This document shows, one piece after another, positions 1-8,305 of a DNA stretch of 64,000 bases. Position 1 is the first letter of the stretch, and each line of letters starts with the position of its first letter. Under the pieces are notes generated by a model, which saw only the letters and a program-made list of their open reading frames with translations, did no database searches and was not told where the DNA came from. The position numbers and the translations under genes were made by a program. Source of the DNA: Chloroflexota bacterium (GTDB lineage Bacteria > Chloroflexota > Anaerolineae > Caldilineales > Caldilineaceae); assembly GCA_018969295.1 (NCBI GenBank), contig JAGWYN010000006.1:85075-149074 (forward strand). The letters run 5' to 3'.

Positions 1-142
1 GGTGCTGGTCCCGATGGTGCTCAAGATGTTGCGCGTGGACCCGGCGTTGGCGTCCAGTGTCTTTGTGACCACCTTCACCGACATCGGCGGTTTTCTGCTC
101 TTTCTGGGGCTGGCGACCTATTTTCTGCGGTACCTGTCGTAA
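1..142 (+). CDS. mgtE: Magnesium transporter MgtE, C-terminal fragment
   Basis: Only the last 46 residues are inside the window, read in the frame starting at position 2 and ending with TAA at 140-142. The fragment resembles the end of the MgtE membrane domain: a P-x-VLK segment, then DPALAS, then TTFTDIGGF followed by a hydrophobic helix. In this family the conserved Asp of the last helix lines the Mg2+ pore (family knowledge). The start and the cytosolic N and CBS domains lie upstream of the window. The protein is an inner-membrane Mg2+ channel if the rest is intact. Confidence 0.85.
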   Translation, partial: VLVPMVLKMLRVDPALASSVFVTTFTDIGGFLLFLGLATYFLRYLS

Positions 143-235
143 ACAGAGCCCAGGCCGGGGAATCTCGCCCCCCGAACTTGTCGAGATCGCCGAACCGGAG
201 AGGATGGGTGGCAGCGTCCGCCACCCCCTTGTTTG

Positions 236-841
236 TCAGCGCGTCAGCACTTTGAAGGCAAGCTGCCGGCTCATGCCTTGGCCGAAGACCAGCGCAAACC
301 AGAGGCTGGCGACCGTGTCTACCAGCCCGACCTGGCTCAGGTCGCCCAGCCGCATTGGCCGCAGCCCTACGTCGCGGATCAGCCCTTCCACCGCAGCCTG
401 TCCGGCGCCGGCCGGTCCGCAGTAGAACAGATCGGCTGACACGCCGTCGAACTGTGGGTTCTCGAAATTTTCCCAGCCCAGACTGTTGAAGGCGCGATAG
501 ACCTCTGCCTGCGGCGCATGGGCTGCAAAGGTTGCTGTGCTGTTCATGGGGCCGCCACCCATGCGGTTTGCCGCATCGATCACAATCTTGCCCGCCAACG
601 CCGGGCCCTGTGCACGGATCGTCTCCTCCATTGCGTTGCCGGGAATGGCAAAAAGGATGACCTCGCCAAAGGCGATGGCTTCTTCCACCGTCCCGACGGT
701 TGCGCCCAGTTCCTGTGCCATGACTTGGACTGCGGCGTTGTCCACAGCGCGAACACCGAACCGCACGGTGTGGCCTGCCTGTGCCCACTTCCTGCCCAAG
801 GTTCCTCCGATGACTTTGGCCCCCAAGACGCCAATCTTCAT
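236..841 (-). CDS. NADPH-dependent F420 reductase-like NAD(P)-binding protein
   Basis: The 201-residue protein begins with a Rossmann strand and glycine turn (residues 3-16, GVLGAKVIGGTLG). It then shows the spacing typical of the NADP oxidoreductase, coenzyme F420-dependent family: AFGEVILFAIPG, IVIDAANRM, AFNSLGWENF and a C-terminal GLVDTVASLWFALVFGQG. Members reduce NADP with F420H2 or act as dinucleotide-dependent reductases of unknown substrate. Position 9 of the glycine turn is Lys, where a small residue is usual, so cofactor binding may differ. The gene is divergent from a TetR regulator (1081) across an AT-rich spacer, which suggests control by that repressor. A true F420 enzyme is possible but unproven. 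Confidence 0.75.
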   Translation of the reverse strand: MKIGVLGAKVIGGTLGRKWAQAGHTVRFGVRAVDNAAVQVMAQELGATVGTVEEAIAFGEVILFAIPGNAMEETIRAQGPALAGKIVIDAANRMGGGPMNSTATFAAHAPQAEVYRAFNSLGWENFENPQFDGVSADLFYCGPAGAGQAAVEGLIRDVGLRPMRLGDLSQVGLVDTVASLWFALVFGQGMSRQLAFKVLTR

Positions 842-1080
842 GGTTTTTTTGTTTCCTTTCTGCGAAAAATGTACATCAACGGAATGCCGGTGAAGATTCC
901 ATTAAATTTACTATACTAAATGGTATTTATTTTTTTTTCTGTAACATATTTTTCATTCTGTGCGGCCGTGTTGTGGTATGTTTTCTGACAGAGAGGGGGC
1001 TTGTCGGACTTCGGGAGGGCAGCTACAATACTTTTGGAGAACGGTGCAAGAAGAGAGGGCAGGCCTGCCGCAGAGAAGCG
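842..1080. promoter_or_regulatory. AT-rich divergent promoter region
   Basis: This 239-base spacer separates the F420-reductase-like gene (-) from the TetR gene (+). It drops sharply in GC content around 900-960. A TATACT hexamer at 912-917 could be a plus-strand -10 box. It sits inside an imperfect palindrome (TTTACTATACTAAA, two mismatched positions) that would suit a TetR dimer. No strong -35 is seen. Confidence 0.3.
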
Positions 1081-1692
1081 ATGAATCCAGTAGAGCCAGA
1101 GAGATCGAACGTTGTGAGTCGTGCCCCGGGTCGGCCGCGCGAACCGGAGACCGATCAGCATATTCTCGATGCTGCCTTTCGGCTGATGGCGCAGCACGGC
1201 TACGTGCGCATGTCGATGGACGCGGTTGCGGCTGAAGCGGGTGTCACCAAGCCGACGATCTACCGGCGCTGGCCGAGCAAGATCGAGTTGGCAATGGCGG
1301 CGCTGAGCGCCTACTGCGATGCGAGCCGGCCACCTGTCACTGGAGATACACGGTCTGACTTGATTGCCGAAATGGAGCATTTCCGGCGTGCGATTTCACG
1401 GCCTTACGGCATGTCATTGTATGGGACGGCGTTGGCCGAGGAGCATGAGACGCCTGAACTGCTGGTCGCCTTTCGCGAATACCTGGTTGTTCCGCGGCGC
1501 CGTGCGCTTCGCACCCTCCTGAACGCCGCGCAGGCGCGCGGCGAGCTGCGGCCCGGCGTTGACGTTGCCCTCGTGGTCAATCTGCTGATCGGTGCATTCT
1601 ACGCGCAGTATGTGGCAGGCGACCCCTTGGCCGACGATTGGAGCGAAAAGCTTGTGGACACGCTCTGGGAGGGAGCGGCGTCTACGCGCTGA
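1081..1692 (+). CDS. TetR/AcrR family transcriptional regulator
   Basis: The start at 1081 gives a 203-residue protein and is preceded by GAGAAG. An in-frame ATG at 973 would add an atypical 36-residue tail. The N-terminal TetR helix-turn-helix lies at about residues 25-70, with the recognition segment VTKPTIYRRWPSK at 55-67. The C-terminal part is the ligand-binding dimerisation domain of the type with a RRRALRTLLNAAQARGEL segment. The gene is divergent from the F420-reductase-like gene and probably represses it and itself. The ligand cannot be inferred. Confidence 0.9.
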   Translation: MNPVEPERSNVVSRAPGRPREPETDQHILDAAFRLMAQHGYVRMSMDAVAAEAGVTKPTIYRRWPSKIELAMAALSAYCDASRPPVTGDTRSDLIAEMEHFRRAISRPYGMSLYGTALAEEHETPELLVAFREYLVVPRRRALRTLLNAAQARGELRPGVDVALVVNLLIGAFYAQYVAGDPLADDWSEKLVDTLWEGAASTR

Positions 1693-1724
1693 CGTAGCCT
1701 TCTCAACAATCTGATGGGAGAGGC

Positions 1725-3521
1725 TTACGGCGTATCCTCTGGCAGCACCCATGGGATACGCATTGTCTGCAAGCAGGCCAGATCGACTGGTCGTGCCGGG
1801 TCTTCCAGAAACTGTTGTGTGAGGGCAGCGATGCAGGGGCCGTAGTTGCCCAGAATGCTGTGTGTAGCATTGGGTACGCGAATCCAGAGGGAGGCTGGGA
1901 GCTGTTCTGCGGCGATCTGCCCGAAAGCGGGTGGGGTAAGGGGGTCAAAATCGCCGCTCAAGATCAGCACGGGGTATTTTCCGGGGGATGTGGGGGTCGG
2001 CGCAGTGAGGCGGGAGGGCCAGCCTGCACAGCCATCGCTCTGGCTGTCCACGCGCTGTGCCACTTCTGCCACAAAAAAATCGGGCAGATCCAGTGGCTCC
2101 AGCTGCTGTGCCACTCTTTCTCCGGTGGTTGCAAAGGGATATTCTTCGGTACAGAGCAATTTTCGGTTGAGTTCTGCATTGATGGCCGGCAAAAGTTCTG
2201 GCGCAAACCGGACAATTACCCCATTAAAAGTGCCGATGGGCAATTCTTGTACCAGCAGGCTGGCAGCGTTGCCGCTGCTGGCTGCGCAGAGTTCTCCCAA
2301 AAATGCTGCCACGCGTTCTGGGGGGGCATCCCACAAGGAGATCAGCCCTTGGTCGTAGGCAGCCTGGGTGGTGGCATCCGCCAGGTCCACTTGGCAAGCC
2401 AAAAAGGCATCGACAAGTTCCCCGGTGCGTGGGTGTTCACTGTCCAGCGCTGTAAGATGGTGGGTGCTGGGGACCAGGCCGCTGCGCAGCTGCATGAGCG
2501 TTGCGCTGTTTCCCTCTGCCAGTTCGCTGATGAGACGGGGCATGTAGGGCACATGGCCGATCGCCGGTGCCAGGGGAAAAACAGCCCGTTGGAAGGCTTC
2601 GGCGGTCAGTTCGCTCCCATCAGGCAGGGGCAGCGGGGTTTCCTGCAGGGTCTCGACCACGGTTGCATACTGTTCTGCCAGCTCTGGGTAGGCGGTGTGG
2701 CATGCCCTCTCCGACGCACAGGCCGCCAACAGCTGGTGAAAGAGTTCTGGAAATTCACGTTCGCTGCTGGCCATCAGCTGATTGACGGTATCTTCGGGCA
2801 GTGGGTAAGGTGAATCGAGCACGATGCTGTGTACTGTTGGCAGATTGGGAAAGAAATGCATCAACGCCATCAACAGCCGGGTGCCGTAGGAGACCCCATA
2901 GAGCGTGTACGCTGGGTAGTCCAGCACTTCCAAGAGGTCGACCAGGTCGGCTGCGCTCGTTGCGGTACTGAGGAGGCTGGCTGGGTAACCTTGTGCGGCT
3001 GTCGTGTGTGCACAGAAGGCGGCGCGCTGCTCATCGGCGGTTGGCTGGCGTCCCAGAGACTCTGCCAGCGTATCGGACAGGGTAGCCAGTGTCGGCTCGT
3101 CTGGCTCGGCGCAGGCAAAAAAAGGCTGGCTGTTGCCCATGCCACGCTGGTCGTACAGAACAATGTCGTACTCTTCACGCAGGGATGCGTAGCGTTTTCC
3201 CAACTCCAGCACGCTCTCGCGCAAGGTAGACCCGGCGCCTGGCCCGCCAGCGACGTGTACGATGGCAGCTGGGCGGGGGGACTTTCCGGTCGCCTTGAGA
3301 AGAACATAGGCCAGATCTGCGGGGGGGCTGTTGGGGGTGGAACGATCCCAAGGGACGCGCACAAAGCCACACTGAATTGTCTTTCCGGCGATTTCCCCTT
3401 GCGGCAGATAGAGGGTGCAGGGGCGGTTGAAAGGCTTCTCTACAATCGGCTGGCAGCCGGCGGCCAGCATCGTCCAGAACAACACCCACAGGACTCGATG
3501 GGTGCGAAGCAATTTTTTCAT
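1725..3521 (-). CDS. Lipoprotein alpha/beta hydrolase with TAP-like C-terminal domain
   Basis: The 598-residue protein has a lipoprotein signal (LAAGC, Cys23), so it should be anchored outside the membrane. The oxyanion-hole segment HVAGGPG is at 89-95, the nucleophile elbow YGVSYG has Ser211, and the C-terminal TAP-like domain supplies Asp526 (GDFDPLTPP) and His554 (NATHSIL). This is the layout of proline-iminopeptidase-like or tripeptidyl aminopeptidase hydrolases, which remove N-terminal peptides. A paralogue of similar architecture is at 43656-45683. It is the last gene before the convergent TetR gene. Peptidase activity is likely but the specificity is unknown. Confidence 0.88.
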   Translation of the reverse strand: MKKLLRTHRVLWVLFWTMLAAGCQPIVEKPFNRPCTLYLPQGEIAGKTIQCGFVRVPWDRSTPNSPPADLAYVLLKATGKSPRPAAIVHVAGGPGAGSTLRESVLELGKRYASLREEYDIVLYDQRGMGNSQPFFACAEPDEPTLATLSDTLAESLGRQPTADEQRAAFCAHTTAAQGYPASLLSTATSAADLVDLLEVLDYPAYTLYGVSYGTRLLMALMHFFPNLPTVHSIVLDSPYPLPEDTVNQLMASSEREFPELFHQLLAACASERACHTAYPELAEQYATVVETLQETPLPLPDGSELTAEAFQRAVFPLAPAIGHVPYMPRLISELAEGNSATLMQLRSGLVPSTHHLTALDSEHPRTGELVDAFLACQVDLADATTQAAYDQGLISLWDAPPERVAAFLGELCAASSGNAASLLVQELPIGTFNGVIVRFAPELLPAINAELNRKLLCTEEYPFATTGERVAQQLEPLDLPDFFVAEVAQRVDSQSDGCAGWPSRLTAPTPTSPGKYPVLILSGDFDPLTPPAFGQIAAEQLPASLWIRVPNATHSILGNYGPCIAALTQQFLEDPARPVDLACLQTMRIPWVLPEDTP

Positions 3522-3624
3522 TTTTTCTCCTTTGGGGAGGGGCCTTCTGACCTCACGGGATACTGATGGTACAGTGAAACTATCGCACCCAGGCTGTCAT
3601 CCATGCTGCCGACCTCGGCCTATT

Positions 3625-3650
3625 GGCGGGAGGGCCGCGGCCCTCCCGCC
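3625..3650 (-). terminator. Perfect GC palindrome, probable terminator
   Basis: A 26-base perfect palindrome (two 13-base arms, no spacer) lies between the end of the SnoaL-like lipoprotein gene (3667) and the start of the hydrolase gene (3521), both on the minus strand. It folds into a very stable hairpin. There is no T-run, so it could instead be a mRNA-stability element. Confidence 0.5.
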
Positions 3651-3666
3651 AGAGGGCAGGTTGATG

Positions 3667-4182
3667 TTATGGTTCTGGCATGGCTGAGGAGTGGTGACTC
3701 GTGATCAGCCATTGTGCGCCATCCCACTCGTAGGTGAAGGTGTAGCGCGCTGCAAGGACAGTGCCGGTCTTGGCAAAGGTGAAGGTGTAGAGGCCGGAGT
3801 CCACTACCTGGTTGCAGTTGATGTCGACATGGCGCAGATCGATGGAGCCAGACGGGCTGTTTTCGAGGAAGTGTTGGAAATACTCCTCTTTTTCGGCAGC
3901 GGTCAGACGCGGTCTATTGGATCGTGTCGGCAGCAGAATCGAGTCTTCGGCGTAATTGGCAGCGACTGCTGCGGGGTCTCCGCTCTGCAACGATGCGTTC
4001 CAGCGGTCAAAGAGACGGGAGACCTCGTCTTCTGTTATCGGCTGGCAGATAACAGAAGGGGAATGGACGGCTGCCTCTGCGGTTGCTGAGGCGGCTGCAC
4101 CTTCCAAGGTGACAGGAACGCAGCCACCCATCAGCAGGCCTGCCAGGAGCAACGTCCGCGGCAGCAGGTATTTCCAGCGCAT
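3667..4182 (-). CDS. SnoaL/SgcJ-like (DUF4440-type) lipoprotein
   Basis: The 171-residue protein starts with a lipoprotein signal peptide (LLMGGC, Cys21) followed by a low-complexity Ala/Thr linker. From about residue 48 it has an NTF2-like fold signature of the SgcJ/EcaC type: ITEDEVSRLFDRWNASLQSG, then AVAANYAEDSILLP, and at the end YTFTYEWDGAQWLITSHHSS. Such domains bind small hydrophobic ligands or form multimerisation scaffolds, and catalysis cannot be asserted. It is a surface lipoprotein of unknown role. The gene stands upstream of the hydrolase gene on the same strand, separated by a hairpin. Confidence 0.8.
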   Translation of the reverse strand: MRWKYLLPRTLLLAGLLMGGCVPVTLEGAAASATAEAAVHSPSVICQPITEDEVSRLFDRWNASLQSGDPAAVAANYAEDSILLPTRSNRPRLTAAEKEEYFQHFLENSPSGSIDLRHVDINCNQVVDSGLYTFTFAKTGTVLAARYTFTYEWDGAQWLITSHHSSAMPEP

Positions 4183-4294
4183 TGTATTTTCCTTTCACAA
4201 TCACTCTTTGACGCGGCAGGACACGGGCGTTACGTCCGTGTCCTGCCGCGCTTTTCGAAAATTGCAGCGAGGGTTGATTGCCTTGCTTGCGTTT

Positions 4295-4329
4295 TTGGAC
4301 ATTCGACTGGTTGTTTGTATACTGTATAC
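4295..4329 (+). promoter_or_regulatory. Promoter with GTATACTGTATAC operator (unit 1)
   Basis: TTGGAC (4295-4300) and TATACT (4318-4323) are separated by exactly 17 bases and look like a sigma-70 promoter for the dehydrogenase gene at 4364. The -10 box is embedded in GTATACTGTATAC (4317-4329), a palindrome apart from its central base. The same 13-mer recurs at 11740 and, twice, near 30311-30344. GTATAC is compatible with the GT-N-AC cores recognised by FadR-type GntR proteins, and the GntR gene of this unit is at 5458. Confidence 0.75.
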
Positions 4330-4363
4330 GAGAAAAATTTGTAATAGAGGGAGACAGCTTGCG

Positions 4364-5443
4364 ATGGCCCTGCATTCCCGAAAAATTGTGCGCCTGAACG
4401 CCGAATTGCATCCGGTGACCCCCCATGAGCAGGCCTACTACGATCTCTATGGCTTGAACCCAGAGCGGGTCGAAGCGCACAGTGTTGATGAGATCATTCC
4501 CTACGTGGCCGATGCTGACGCTGTCTTTGCAGTTTCAGTCAGGCTGCCAACCTCGGTGATTCAAGCGATGGCTCGGTGCCAGGTCATCTCGCGCCTGGGC
4601 ACCGGGGTAGACAAGATCGACGTAGTCACAGCGACCGAGCAAGGCATTCTGGTCACCAATGTACCCCATTTCTGCGTCGAAGAGCAAGCCGACCATGCGA
4701 TGGCGCTGCTGCTGGCGCTGGCACGCAAACTGTCTCCGATGCAGCGCCATCTGGAGGCTGGAACCTTCCGCCAGGCCCATGCGTTGATGAACACCCAGCA
4801 GCGCATGGCCGGGCGTGTGCTGGGATTGGTCGGTTTTGGGAATTCGGCGCTGGCAATGGCCAGGCGTGCCCGCGGGTTTGGGATGCGCGTGTTGGCGACC
4901 CGGCGCAACCTGGATGCTGCCCGCGCCGCGGCTGCAGAGGTAGGTGTGGAACTGGTCGATCTGGAGAGCATACTTGCCGAAGCAGACTACATCTCGCTGC
5001 ATCTGCCGCTGAGCCCGGAAACCTATCATCTTTTCGATGCTGCCGTCTTTGTCCGAATGAAACCAGGTGCGCTGCTGATCAACACCTCGCGTGGGGCGCT
5101 GGTGGACGAAGGGGCCCTGGTCGAGGCGCTGCGCAGCGGCCACCTGGGCGGCGCCGGGCTCGATACGTTTGAGGGGATCGAGATCTTTTCCTCTGTACAG
5201 GCCCCCCCGCGGCATCCTTTGATCGGGATGGAGAATGTCGTGTTGACACCGCATGTGGCGGCCGGCTCGGTGCAAGCGATGCAGGAGGTTGCGCAAGGCG
5301 GCGTTGAAAATGTTGTTTCGGTCCTGTGTGGCCACTGGCCAGAAGCTGCCCATCGTGTCAACCCGCAGGCCCGCCCGCGCCATCCTTTGTCCGAGTATGA
5401 CCCGACGTTGTTTGCGCGTCTGGCCAGTTCCTTTCTTCAGTAG
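4364..5443 (+). CDS. D-isomer-specific 2-hydroxyacid dehydrogenase
   Basis: The start at 4364 has a GAGGGAGA ribosome site and gives 359 residues. Upstream in-frame sequence runs across the promoter and operator, so it is excluded. The NAD-binding domain has GLVGFGNSALAMA at 154-166. The catalytic residues Arg243 (TSRGALVDE), Glu270 and His297 (TPHVAAGS) are present. The family reduces 2-keto acids such as glyoxylate, hydroxypyruvate or phosphoglycerate-type substrates with NAD(P)H. It is the first gene of the GntR-controlled unit. A diverged paralogue lies at 18060-19049, suggesting two hydroxy-acid steps in one pathway. The exact substrate is unknown. Confidence 0.9.
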   Translation: MALHSRKIVRLNAELHPVTPHEQAYYDLYGLNPERVEAHSVDEIIPYVADADAVFAVSVRLPTSVIQAMARCQVISRLGTGVDKIDVVTATEQGILVTNVPHFCVEEQADHAMALLLALARKLSPMQRHLEAGTFRQAHALMNTQQRMAGRVLGLVGFGNSALAMARRARGFGMRVLATRRNLDAARAAAAEVGVELVDLESILAEADYISLHLPLSPETYHLFDAAVFVRMKPGALLINTSRGALVDEGALVEALRSGHLGGAGLDTFEGIEIFSSVQAPPRHPLIGMENVVLTPHVAAGSVQAMQEVAQGGVENVVSVLCGHWPEAAHRVNPQARPRHPLSEYDPTLFARLASSFLQ

Positions 5444-5457
5444 AGAGCACGATTGCA

Positions 5458-6189
5458 ATGCCATTGACAGAAGTTCAACCCGTAAAAACCCGTACTTTCA
5501 GTGAGGAAGTGGCCGAACGGCTGCGGGAGGCGATCCGCAACGGCAGTCTTGGCGCAGGCAGCCGGCTGGTCGAGCAGGAAGTCGCCGAACAGCTTGGTGT
5601 CAGCCGCGTTCCTGTGCGCGAGGCCATCCAGATGCTGGTGGAAGAAGGGATGGTGCGCAAGGCGCCCCATCGCGGCGCCTATGTCTATCTGCCGACCGCC
5701 TACGAAATTGAAGAGATCTCTTCGCTGCGTGTGGTGCTCGAATGTTTTGTGGTCGAGCGTGTGATCCAAAACTGGAACCGCGAGCACGAGGAGCGGCTGC
5801 GTTCGATCGTGGCGGCGATGCGTGCGGGCATGCAGGGGGGAGACCCCCAACGCATCTACGAGCAAGATTACGCCTTTCACCATGCGCTCTGGGAGATCGC
5901 CCACCATTCGCTTCTGCTTGAAGTCGTCTCCGGCCTGCGCTCGCGGCTGAGCCGTTTTTTGTACGAAGCCAACAGCGCGCTCTCCCAGGAAGGGGCCAGC
6001 CGCCATGTGGATTCGCACGACGAATTTATCGATGTTTTGAAAAGCGGCGATGTAGTGACTGCACAGAGGGAGATTGCCACTCACATTTTGTCGGCCAAGG
6101 AACGCATTCTGACACACTGCCAGCTGGCCCCTGTCCAGTCGCCGGCGCAAACCCCAACCGGCACTGCTGCGGCGGAGGTCGTGCGATGA
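5458..6189 (+). CDS. GntR-family (FadR/FCD-type) transcriptional regulator
   Basis: The 243-residue protein has a winged helix-turn-helix at 12-77, with the hallmark segment LGVSRVPVREAIQMLVEEG at 46-64. An all-helical FCD ligand-binding domain follows at about 85-215, including the DYAFHHALWEIAHH segment whose Asp and His residues commonly bind a metal and an organic-acid ligand. It lies 14 bases after the dehydrogenase gene in a unit whose promoter contains GTATACTGTATAC, so it is the obvious candidate for autoregulation. The same operator controls the two other units of the island. The effector is probably a sugar acid. Confidence 0.93.
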   Translation: MPLTEVQPVKTRTFSEEVAERLREAIRNGSLGAGSRLVEQEVAEQLGVSRVPVREAIQMLVEEGMVRKAPHRGAYVYLPTAYEIEEISSLRVVLECFVVERVIQNWNREHEERLRSIVAAMRAGMQGGDPQRIYEQDYAFHHALWEIAHHSLLLEVVSGLRSRLSRFLYEANSALSQEGASRHVDSHDEFIDVLKSGDVVTAQREIATHILSAKERILTHCQLAPVQSPAQTPTGTAAAEVVR

Positions 6190-6290
6190 CCCCTGTCGGT
6201 TTTTCAGGCGCTCTGGTGGGTGCTGCCTTGCCGGTCGACCTTTTTTGAGAATAACCGGGTGTATGCCCAAAGGATGGAGCTTGATTCTGT

Positions 6291-7310
6291 ATGTCTGCAC
6301 AACAAACGACCGATCCTGCACCTGGCCAGATTGACCGATCAGCAGCGCTCGAATGTTATCGGGTGATGTTGACGATCCGGCGCACCGAAGAACAGTTGGC
6401 CCGTTCTCACCAACAAGGGCTGATCCACGGGGCCTGCCACACCTATGTAGGCCAAGAAGCGATTGCGGCTGGGGTCTGTGCCCATCTGCGCCCGGACGAT
6501 GCGGTCTTCAGCACGCATCGCGGGCATGGCCATGCCTTGGCCAAAGGAATGCCCCCCCACGAGTTGATCGCTGAGCTTTTTGGCCGGGCGACCGGCTGTT
6601 CGCGCGGGCGCGGGGGGAGCATGCATCTCTTTGCGCCGGAGATCGGCATGATGGGAACGAGCGGGATTGTCGGGCCCTGTATCTTGCAGGCGACGGGCGC
6701 CGGCTACTCTTTTCAGCTGCTCAAAACCGACCGGGTGGGGGTGGCTTTTTTCGGAGACGGCGCCGTGAACAACGGTGCTTTCCACGAAGGGCTCAATCTG
6801 GCTTCCATCTGTCGTCTCCCCGTGCTTTTTGTCTGCGAAAACAACCAGTATGCGACCGAGATTTCTTTTGCCTATGCTGCCGGCAACCCCCAGGTGGGGA
6901 TGCGGGGCAGCGCCTATGGGATGCCTGGGGTCACCTTGGATGGCAACGATGTGGTGGCGGTCTACCAGGCGGCCGGCGAGGCTGTCGCTCGTGCACGTGC
7001 GGGGGGGGGACCTACGCTGCTCGAGTGCCGCACCTACCGCACGCGTGCGCACGCCGAGGGCATGCGCGATGTGGGATACCGCACCCAGGAGGAGGTCGAA
7101 CGCTGGAAAGCCCAGGATCCGATCGCACGCTGCCGCTCGTATCTGCTCCAGAAGCAAGCGGTTGCGGTGGATGCGTTGGAGCAGATCGAGGCGGATGTCC
7201 AGACAACGGTGACAGAGGCGGAACGCTTTGCGCGCAACAGCCCCTGGCCCGAGGCGGCGACCGCCTGCCAGCATGTCTATTCCGAACCGGCGCAGCCGGC
7301 CAGCCATTAG
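6291..7310 (+). CDS. 2-oxoacid dehydrogenase E1 component, alpha subunit (pyruvate/acetoin type)
   Basis: The 339-residue protein carries the thiamine-diphosphate motif, starting with GDG at 155-157 and ending with ENN at 183-185. It also has THRGHGH (75-81) and GGSMH (108-112), as in PDH or acetoin dehydrogenase E1alpha. With the E1beta gene nine bases downstream it forms the decarboxylating heterotetramer that transfers an acyl group to the lipoyl arm of E2 (8306). A 101-base gap separates it from the GntR gene, and no clear promoter was seen there. It could act on pyruvate released by the aldolases of the island, or on acetoin or a branched keto acid. Confidence 0.9.
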   Translation: MSAQQTTDPAPGQIDRSAALECYRVMLTIRRTEEQLARSHQQGLIHGACHTYVGQEAIAAGVCAHLRPDDAVFSTHRGHGHALAKGMPPHELIAELFGRATGCSRGRGGSMHLFAPEIGMMGTSGIVGPCILQATGAGYSFQLLKTDRVGVAFFGDGAVNNGAFHEGLNLASICRLPVLFVCENNQYATEISFAYAAGNPQVGMRGSAYGMPGVTLDGNDVVAVYQAAGEAVARARAGGGPTLLECRTYRTRAHAEGMRDVGYRTQEEVERWKAQDPIARCRSYLLQKQAVAVDALEQIEADVQTTVTEAERFARNSPWPEAATACQHVYSEPAQPASH

Positions 7311-7318
7311 GAGTTTCA

Positions 7319-8296
7319 ATGCGCGAAATTACGTTGATCGAGGCGACCCGGGAAGCCTTGGCTGCGGCGATGGCACGTGACAAAACGATTTTTGTGGTCG
7401 GCGAGGGGATCGGCCCGCGCGGTGGGAATTTTAATACGACCACCGGCCTCTACGATCTCTATGGGCCCGAACGTTTGCGCGACATGCCGATCAGCGAGCG
7501 TGGGTTTGTGGGGATGTGTGCCGGTGCCGCCATGACCGGCAGCCGGCCGATCGTCGATTTTATGTTTGTCGATTTTATCCTGGATGCGATGGGCGAACTG
7601 ATCAACCAGGCGGCCAAAATTCAGTATATGAGCAGCGGCCGTCTCAAGATGCCGCTGATTCTGCGCGGCTGCATCGGCATCGGCCACTCGGCGGCAACCC
7701 ACCATTCCGGCAGTTATTTCCCTCATTTTGTCAACATTCCCGGCTTTCGGGTGGTGGTTCCTACCACCCCGTACGATGCCAAAGGGCTTTTTGCAACTGC
7801 TCTGGTGAGTGACGACCCGGTCATTTTTTTGGAACACAAGTCGATTCTCTTTCACAAAGGAGCTGTGCCGGAGGAAGAGTACACCATTCCCTTTGGCCAG
7901 GCCCGCGTGGCTCGTGCCGGGCAGCACTGCACGGTGGTGGCGGTGGGGGCGATGGTTGGAAAAACGTTGCAGGCGTGCGAGCGGCTGGCTCTGGCCGGCA
8001 TCGAGGTAGAGGTCATCGACCCGCGCACCCTCAACCCGCTCGACATTCAGACTGTGCTGGCTTCCGTGCACAAGACAGGGCGCTTGTTGATCGTGGATGA
8101 GACCTTCCAGCCCTGCGGGATCGGGGCGGAGATCGCGGCGCAGGTGGTCGAGCAGGGCTTCGACGACCTGGATGCCCCGGTTTGTCGGCTCAACGGTGCC
8201 TACGCGCCGACTCCGTACAGCCCCACGCTGGAAGCTGCGGTCGTCCCGAATGTGGAGGAGATTGTGCGTGCGGTTGAAACGTTGATGGCAGCGTAG
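7319..8296 (+). CDS. 2-oxoacid dehydrogenase E1 component, beta subunit
   Basis: The 325-residue protein is a transketolase-like beta subunit. It has the pyrimidine-binding N-terminal domain (VVGEGIG near residue 24, MPISERGFVGMCAGAAMTG) and a C-terminal domain with VEVIDPRTLNPLD and LLIVDETFQPCGIGAEIAAQV. It pairs with the alpha subunit nine bases upstream and is followed by E2 after nine bases. This tight spacing implies translational coupling. Assignment to pyruvate, acetoin or branched-chain keto acid cannot be made from sequence alone. Confidence 0.9.
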   Translation: MREITLIEATREALAAAMARDKTIFVVGEGIGPRGGNFNTTTGLYDLYGPERLRDMPISERGFVGMCAGAAMTGSRPIVDFMFVDFILDAMGELINQAAKIQYMSSGRLKMPLILRGCIGIGHSAATHHSGSYFPHFVNIPGFRVVVPTTPYDAKGLFATALVSDDPVIFLEHKSILFHKGAVPEEEYTIPFGQARVARAGQHCTVVAVGAMVGKTLQACERLALAGIEVEVIDPRTLNPLDIQTVLASVHKTGRLLIVDETFQPCGIGAEIAAQVVEQGFDDLDAPVCRLNGAYAPTPYSPTLEAAVVPNVEEIVRAVETLMAA

Positions 8297-8305
8297 GGGG
8301 GGACC

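Noticed and set aside
842..1080. A riboswitch or small RNA in the AT-rich spacer
   Set aside because: No conserved riboswitch core or terminator-like hairpin is visible.
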